Of a stretch of DNA of 64,000 nt, positions 59,594 to 64,000 are shown piece by piece; position 1 is the first letter of the stretch; each line of letters opens with the position of its first letter. Location: assembly GCA_029565685.1 (NCBI GenBank), contig JAKQNR010000001.1:69710-133709 (forward strand). Direction: 5' to 3'. This DNA is from a bacterium (GTDB taxonomy: Bacteria; Zhuqueibacterota; Zhuqueibacteria; Residuimicrobiales; Residuimicrobiaceae). The position numbers and the translations under genes are program-made. The notes below the pieces were generated by a model. That model was not told the DNA's origin and did no database searches. It saw only the letters and a list, made by a program, of their open reading frames with translations.

Positions 59594-60565
59594 TTACAGA
59601 CTTTCGACATCCACACCGCAAAAATCGCCGATCTGGGCAAACTCAAAGCTCGGCTGTTTGGGGCGCCGGATGGATGGGTTGCGCGTCATTGCCGGATGCG
59701 CGGCCGCCTCGGCAGGAACGGCCGGCGCCGCAACGGCATCCGCCACCGCCGCTCTGGCGCAGGTCACTTTATTGGCTGCCGCCAGTTCTTGAATCAGCAC
59801 CGCATCGATGGTCCGGCATTGACGCTGAAAGGCGGTCAGCAGGGCGTTGTCGCACACCTGATTGATCAGGCGCGGAACGCCGCCGCTGATCTCATAGATC
59901 TTGCTCAGCGCGGCCGGGGTGAACAGTTCCTGATCGCCGCTGCCGGCCACCCGAAGACGGTGGAGAATATAGCGGCGCGCATCGTCCTCGTCCAATCGCT
60001 TCAGCACAGCCTTGAGGCTGATGCGCTGCTTGAGCTGGTGCAGCGCCGGTTCCTGCAGATAGGCGTCCAATTGCGGTTGCGCGGACAGAATCACCTGCAG
60101 CAATTTGCAGCGCGAAGTCTCCAGATTGGACAGCTGACGGATCTCCTCGAGCACGTCATATTTCAAGCTCTGCGCTTCGTCAACCACCAGCACAGTGTAC
60201 AGACCTCTCTTGTACGCATCGATCAGAAAAGCGTACAGCTCCATCAACAGATCGCTCAGATCCTCGCCCTGGGGCGTAAAGCCGAAATCCCGGCAGATGT
60301 ATTTGATCAACTCACGGCCGTTCAGATTGGTGTTGAACACCCAAGCAAAGCGCACGCGTTCGCTGAAGCCCTGCAGGGTGGTGCGGATCAACAGGCTCTT
60401 GCCCAGTCCAGGCTCTCCGATGATGGCGTTGATGCCTCTTCGCATCGTCACCGCGGCCACCAGACGGTCCAGCGCCTCCAGATGCATTCGGCTTTTAAAG
60501 AGGAATTGCGGATCCGGCGTTGCGGCAAACGGCTCCAATTTCAGATTAAAATGTTCGAGATACAT
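59594..60565 (-). CDS. ExeA/GspA-type AAA ATPase (EPS/PEP-CTERM-locus type)
   Basis: MYLEHFNLKLEPFAATPDPQFLFKSRMHLEALDRL; IIGEPGLGKSLL; VLVVDEAQSLKYDVLEEIRQLSNLET; GGVPRLINQVCDNAL. Confidence 0.95.
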   Translation of the reverse strand: MYLEHFNLKLEPFAATPDPQFLFKSRMHLEALDRLVAAVTMRRGINAIIGEPGLGKSLLIRTTLQGFSERVRFAWVFNTNLNGRELIKYICRDFGFTPQGEDLSDLLMELYAFLIDAYKRGLYTVLVVDEAQSLKYDVLEEIRQLSNLETSRCKLLQVILSAQPQLDAYLQEPALHQLKQRISLKAVLKRLDEDDARRYILHRLRVAGSGDQELFTPAALSKIYEISGGVPRLINQVCDNALLTAFQRQCRTIDAVLIQELAAANKVTCARAAVADAVAAPAVPAEAAAHPAMTRNPSIRRPKQPSFEFAQIGDFCGVDVESL

Positions 60566-60588
60566 AACGACGTCTCCTCAAAAGGGGA

Positions 60589-60792
60589 TTAATGCTTGCC
60601 GGATTCCACCTGGAACAGCTCGTCCACGCGAACCCCGAAAATCTCAGCCGCCTTGCGTTTGAATTCTTTGGTGGCCTCGACCCGGTTATTCTCGACCATG
60701 GAGAGATAAGTCGCGCTGCACCCCAACAGAAAGGCCAGTTCATATTGTTTCAGCCCGGCTTCCCATCGTTTGATCTTTATTACGTTCTTCAT
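60589..60792 (-). CDS. XRE-family helix-turn-helix regulator
   Basis: IKIKRWEAGLKQYELAFLLGCSATYLSMVENNRVEATKEFKRKAAEIFGVRVDELF. Confidence 0.9.
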   Translation of the reverse strand: MKNVIKIKRWEAGLKQYELAFLLGCSATYLSMVENNRVEATKEFKRKAAEIFGVRVDELFQVESGKH

Positions 60793-60868
60793 CGTACATC
60801 TCCTCAGAATTCGATACAGCCACTTTGGCATGTGTTTAGCATTCGATAGCCCCGATCCTTGTATCGCC

Positions 60869-62341
60869 CTAGGCTTTGCCAGGGTGGACCGTCGGCGATG
60901 CCGAAGCATCCCCAGAGGATTTCTTCCGCTGATAATTCTCCATCTTAAAATCCGCTATCGAGGCCAGTATCGGCATTTGCAGGCAATCCTGAGCGTCCTG
61001 CGCCGTGTTGACTGAATGATCAAAGTATTCGACAAAGAACGCCAGCCCAAAGGCCACTAGCAAGCCCATGAGCACCGCCAGCGACAGATACAGCGGTTTG
61101 TTGGGTTTCACCGGATCAGCGGGCACCAGGGCGGGCTCGAGCAACCGCACCTGAACAAGATACTCTTTCTGGCTGTCGGCAATGCGCGCCTCCTCCCGCT
61201 GACGGATCAACATAGAGTGCACCGCGCGCAGATCGACAAGGCCGATGGTGATTCGACCCAACTCGTAATCTTGGCGCGACAGGTCGGCGATGGAGGCCAC
61301 CACTTGGTTCATCCGCTGCATCAGAGAGCTTTCTTGGGCCTGCAACGCCTGACTGGCCGCCTCCTCCCCACGAATGATGTCCGCTTGAGCGGACTTGATC
61401 TGCCTGCGGGTGGCCTCAATCTCCGCGGTGAGCGTCGCCACTTCAGGATGCCGCTCCGTGTACTTTTGCAGCAAAGCGGTCCGTTTGACTTCCAGATTCA
61501 GCAGCGTATTTTTGAGCAGGTTATAGTAATCGTTCTGGCTCAATCCATTGGTCGCTGCGGTGGAGGGGATGATCAGTTCCTCCTCCTGGTCCACCTGCTC
61601 CCGGAACACCTTCAGACTGGCCTCATGGGCAATGCGTTCGGCGCGCACTTTGGACAGCTCATGATCAAAGGCGGACAGCGATTCAAACAAAATGGATGTC
61701 TGCTGGCTCGGCGAGATGACCTTTTCGCGGCTTCTGTAGGCCAGCCCCTGCTTCTCTGCCTGGTCGATCTGATCCTGAATCCGCCGGATCTGTTCATCAA
61801 AGAACTCGCTGGAACGGCTGTCCCGGTCAAGCGAAGGCCGCTGGCGAATGAATTCCGTGACCACGCGATCGACGATCGCCGCTGCCCGAGCGGCATGGCG
61901 GTCCTCATAGCTGACCATGATCACGTTGGTGTCCTTTTCGCGTTCGACCTTGAGCTTTTCCGCCAACTGCGCGATGGCCCGGTCATAGTTGACGCGCGCT
62001 TCCACCGAATCGCGACCCGGCTTGGCCAACGCCATTTCAGCGACCACCGGTTCCAAAATGCTGCGCATCTTAAAGATGACCAGTTCCGAGCTCAAACGCT
62101 CGAAATAGCTCTTGTCATGAATCTGCCAGAGATGCAGCAAGTGCTCCTTCTCGATGGCCACCTGGTAATTGATCATGACCTTGGCGCTGGCCCGATAGGT
62201 CGAGGGCACGATGAAAACAGCCAGGGCCACCGTCAAGACGATCAGCAGAAAAACGATCAGAATCAGCCCGCTGCGTTTAGACACCACCGAGAGAAAACTC
62301 TGCGGCGACATGGGGCTGTCTTGATGGCTATAGGGAATCAT
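60869..62341 (-). CDS. GumC/Wzz-family chain-length determinant
   Basis: N- and C-terminal TM helices, long coiled coil, VPADPVKPNKPLYLSLAVLMGLLVAFGLAFFVEYFDHSV. Confidence 0.93.
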   Translation of the reverse strand: MIPYSHQDSPMSPQSFLSVVSKRSGLILIVFLLIVLTVALAVFIVPSTYRASAKVMINYQVAIEKEHLLHLWQIHDKSYFERLSSELVIFKMRSILEPVVAEMALAKPGRDSVEARVNYDRAIAQLAEKLKVEREKDTNVIMVSYEDRHAARAAAIVDRVVTEFIRQRPSLDRDSRSSEFFDEQIRRIQDQIDQAEKQGLAYRSREKVISPSQQTSILFESLSAFDHELSKVRAERIAHEASLKVFREQVDQEEELIIPSTAATNGLSQNDYYNLLKNTLLNLEVKRTALLQKYTERHPEVATLTAEIEATRRQIKSAQADIIRGEEAASQALQAQESSLMQRMNQVVASIADLSRQDYELGRITIGLVDLRAVHSMLIRQREEARIADSQKEYLVQVRLLEPALVPADPVKPNKPLYLSLAVLMGLLVAFGLAFFVEYFDHSVNTAQDAQDCLQMPILASIADFKMENYQRKKSSGDASASPTVHPGKA

Positions 62342-62389
62342 ACCACACTCCTGTATATTGAATAAGCGAACCGCATCGCCCGGCATTGA

Positions 62390-63409
62390 TTAATTCTTGT
62401 ACCAGAACTCATACCGCGCCCAGGCGTCAAAGGGCGGAAGGACGATATCATAGATCTGCGACATAAAGGCGCCGACGTTGGCGACAAAGGTTTTGGGGAC
62501 ATAGATCACATCATACGGATGGACGGCCAGATCCGCCTCCATATGTTCGGCAAGATGGCCGAAGGACAGATCCCTGCGGCTTGCCTCGGCTTTTTTCAAA
62601 TCCTTCGAACGGATGAGAATGACGCTGCTCATCTTGGCTGTCTTTTTCGGACCGCCGGCAGCGGCGATGGCGCGCATGAGCGTCATGCCTTTCGCCATGG
62701 AGATCAAGCCCGGCCGCTCCACCTCGCCCATCACATAGCACTGTTGGCCGCCGAACTGCCGTACCAGAATGGCGACCTCGGGATTCTGCAGCACGTCGCC
62801 ATATCCACGGGTGATCTCCTCGTCCAACTCGGCAGTGCTCTTGCCGGCGACATAGACGTCGCCCATTCGCTGCAGGGAGATGTAGCCATCCGGACGGACG
62901 GCGATCGTCTCATTGTATTCCGGCGTGTTGAAAAATTTCACTTCAATGACATCGCCGAAACCGAGCAGATATTCGCTGCCTCGCTCCGGCTCCATTCGTT
63001 CGGACAGGCGCACCACCTCAGCGGTCGAACGCGCGGGTTCGGCCTCGCGCACGCGGGTCTCACGCACCACTGTTTCAGTCTGGCTTTCGCTCTCGCTCAC
63101 GCGGGCGTTGGGGCCAGCCTCCGCGATCCGAGCTTCGGTTTCCGTTCTGACCGCCGGTGACGCGGCAGGGGCTTTTTTTACCACGCTGGTTCTTTTTCGG
63201 CTGCTTTTCTTCGGCGCCGCAGCAATCCGGGTCCGTTTGTTGGAGCTGAGCTCATCGGTCTTGCCGCTGTTTGCGTTTTGCAGATCGATGACCGCCTTGT
63301 TGCGGCCCTCATCGGCTGGACGGCTGTGCGGTTTGACGGAACAAGAAGTCCCTGCCATCCCAATCGACAGCACAGCCAGCGTCCAGAGCACGTTTGGAAG
63401 AGTCTTCAT
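62390..63409 (-). CDS. Polysaccharide export lipoprotein (Wza-like, SLBB)
   Basis: Lipobox AGTSC; LLGFGDVIEVKFFNTPEYNETIAVRPDGYISLQRMGDVYVAGKSTAELDEEI; SLBB domain. Confidence 0.93.
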   Translation of the reverse strand: MKTLPNVLWTLAVLSIGMAGTSCSVKPHSRPADEGRNKAVIDLQNANSGKTDELSSNKRTRIAAAPKKSSRKRTSVVKKAPAASPAVRTETEARIAEAGPNARVSESESQTETVVRETRVREAEPARSTAEVVRLSERMEPERGSEYLLGFGDVIEVKFFNTPEYNETIAVRPDGYISLQRMGDVYVAGKSTAELDEEITRGYGDVLQNPEVAILVRQFGGQQCYVMGEVERPGLISMAKGMTLMRAIAAAGGPKKTAKMSSVILIRSKDLKKAEASRRDLSFGHLAEHMEADLAVHPYDVIYVPKTFVANVGAFMSQIYDIVLPPFDAWARYEFWYKN

Positions 63410-63438
63410 AACTAACCTCATTGAGAAATGTAGTCGGC

Positions 63439-64000
63439 TTATTTGGCCATGGTCATTTTGATAAAAGTACGGTAACTGCCTGCTTCCATCATGCACAGAT
63501 AGGTTCCGGAAGGCACCAGCTGATTGTTCATATCGCGCCCGTCCCAAAGCACGTCATAGCGGCCGGCCGCCTGTGGAGCGTTCACCAACGTGCGCACCAG
63601 TTGCCCCATGATGTTGAAAATCTGCACGCGCACCGGGCCGGCCTCTTTGACCGTGTAGACGATGCTCGTAGTCGGATTAAAAGGATTGGGGAAATTCTGC
63701 TGCAGCGTAAAGGCATCGGGCCGTTTCTGGGTTATCAGCGAAATGGGACCATGCAGCATCTCCACTCCGCTTGCCGAGACATCCGCCAGCCAGTAAAAAT
63801 ATCTTTGGTTTTCCTCGACCTGAAAGTCCTGGAAATAATAGTTGTGCACGGTCTGAGAGTTGACCGCTCCGTCGATGAGCCGATCAGTGAGGCGGACGCG
63901 GCCGCTGTCGCGCGCAGTAGCGCGATAGAGGTGAAAGCCGAGGTTATCCGTCTCAGAGAAGGTGGACCAACGCAACACCACCAGGCCGGCTTCGTTCGCG
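63439..64000 (-). CDS. C-terminal fragment of secreted protein with FlgD-like/type IX sorting-like domain; N-terminus outside window
   Basis: VLRWSTFSETDNLGFHLYRA; LQQNFPNPFNPTTSIVYTVKEAGPVRVQIFNIMGQLVRTLVNAPQAAGRYDVLWDGRDMNNQLVPSGTYLCMM; frame open to window edge. Confidence 0.85.
   Translation of the reverse strand, partial: ANEAGLVVLRWSTFSETDNLGFHLYRATARDSGRVRLTDRLIDGAVNSQTVHNYYFQDFQVEENQRYFYWLADVSASGVEMLHGPISLITQKRPDAFTLQQNFPNPFNPTTSIVYTVKEAGPVRVQIFNIMGQLVRTLVNAPQAAGRYDVLWDGRDMNNQLVPSGTYLCMMEAGSYRTFIKMTMAK

Noticed and set aside
61217-62365. 382-aa plus-strand ORF
   Set aside because: Antisense to the GumC/Wzz gene, no recognisable motifs.
1-64000. CRISPR arrays, transposases, tRNA or rRNA genes
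   Set aside because: Looked for regular direct repeats, transposase motifs and tRNA/rRNA signatures by eye; none could be supported.

Overview
This 64 kb window is a gene-dense chromosomal segment from an uncultured bacterium. SecA architecture, type IX secretion-like proteins and HprK/EII-Man genes suggest an FCB-group or KSB1/Calditrichota-like lineage, but this is inference only. It has about 50 supportable CDSs and an RNase P RNA. I saw no CRISPR array, tRNA, rRNA or recognisable transposase. The left part holds metabolic and transport genes, including two URO-D-fold proteins flanking a decayed SPFH/Arc-like gene pair. The middle is mostly housekeeping on the minus strand: era, proS, hprK/PTS, hpf, xerC, a TopA homologue, DUF494, secA, nusB, ilvE, recJ, rnpB. 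The right part has a PorU/PorV-like pair and an exopolysaccharide locus (Wza, GumC/Wzz, ExeA-type ATPase, CpsD-like, O-antigen ligase, glycosyltransferases). The most unusual features are: (1) a 2,070-aa SecA with two independent expansions, a ~790-aa PBD-side region with many degenerate copies of the 'DEKx..xTEKGR' motif and about six tandem helical-wing-domain-like units of 84-94 aa; (2) a TopA homologue in what looks like the ancestral smg-topA-xerC locus that has lost the TOPRIM domain and the active-site tyrosine but keeps three C4 zinc fingers; (3) a CpsD-like P-loop protein with a Lys-to-Ala change in Walker A; (4) a partial EII-Man/HprK PTS module with no permease; (5) a decayed SPFH/Arc-like gene pair. 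All family assignments are from reading translated sequence; no database search was run.
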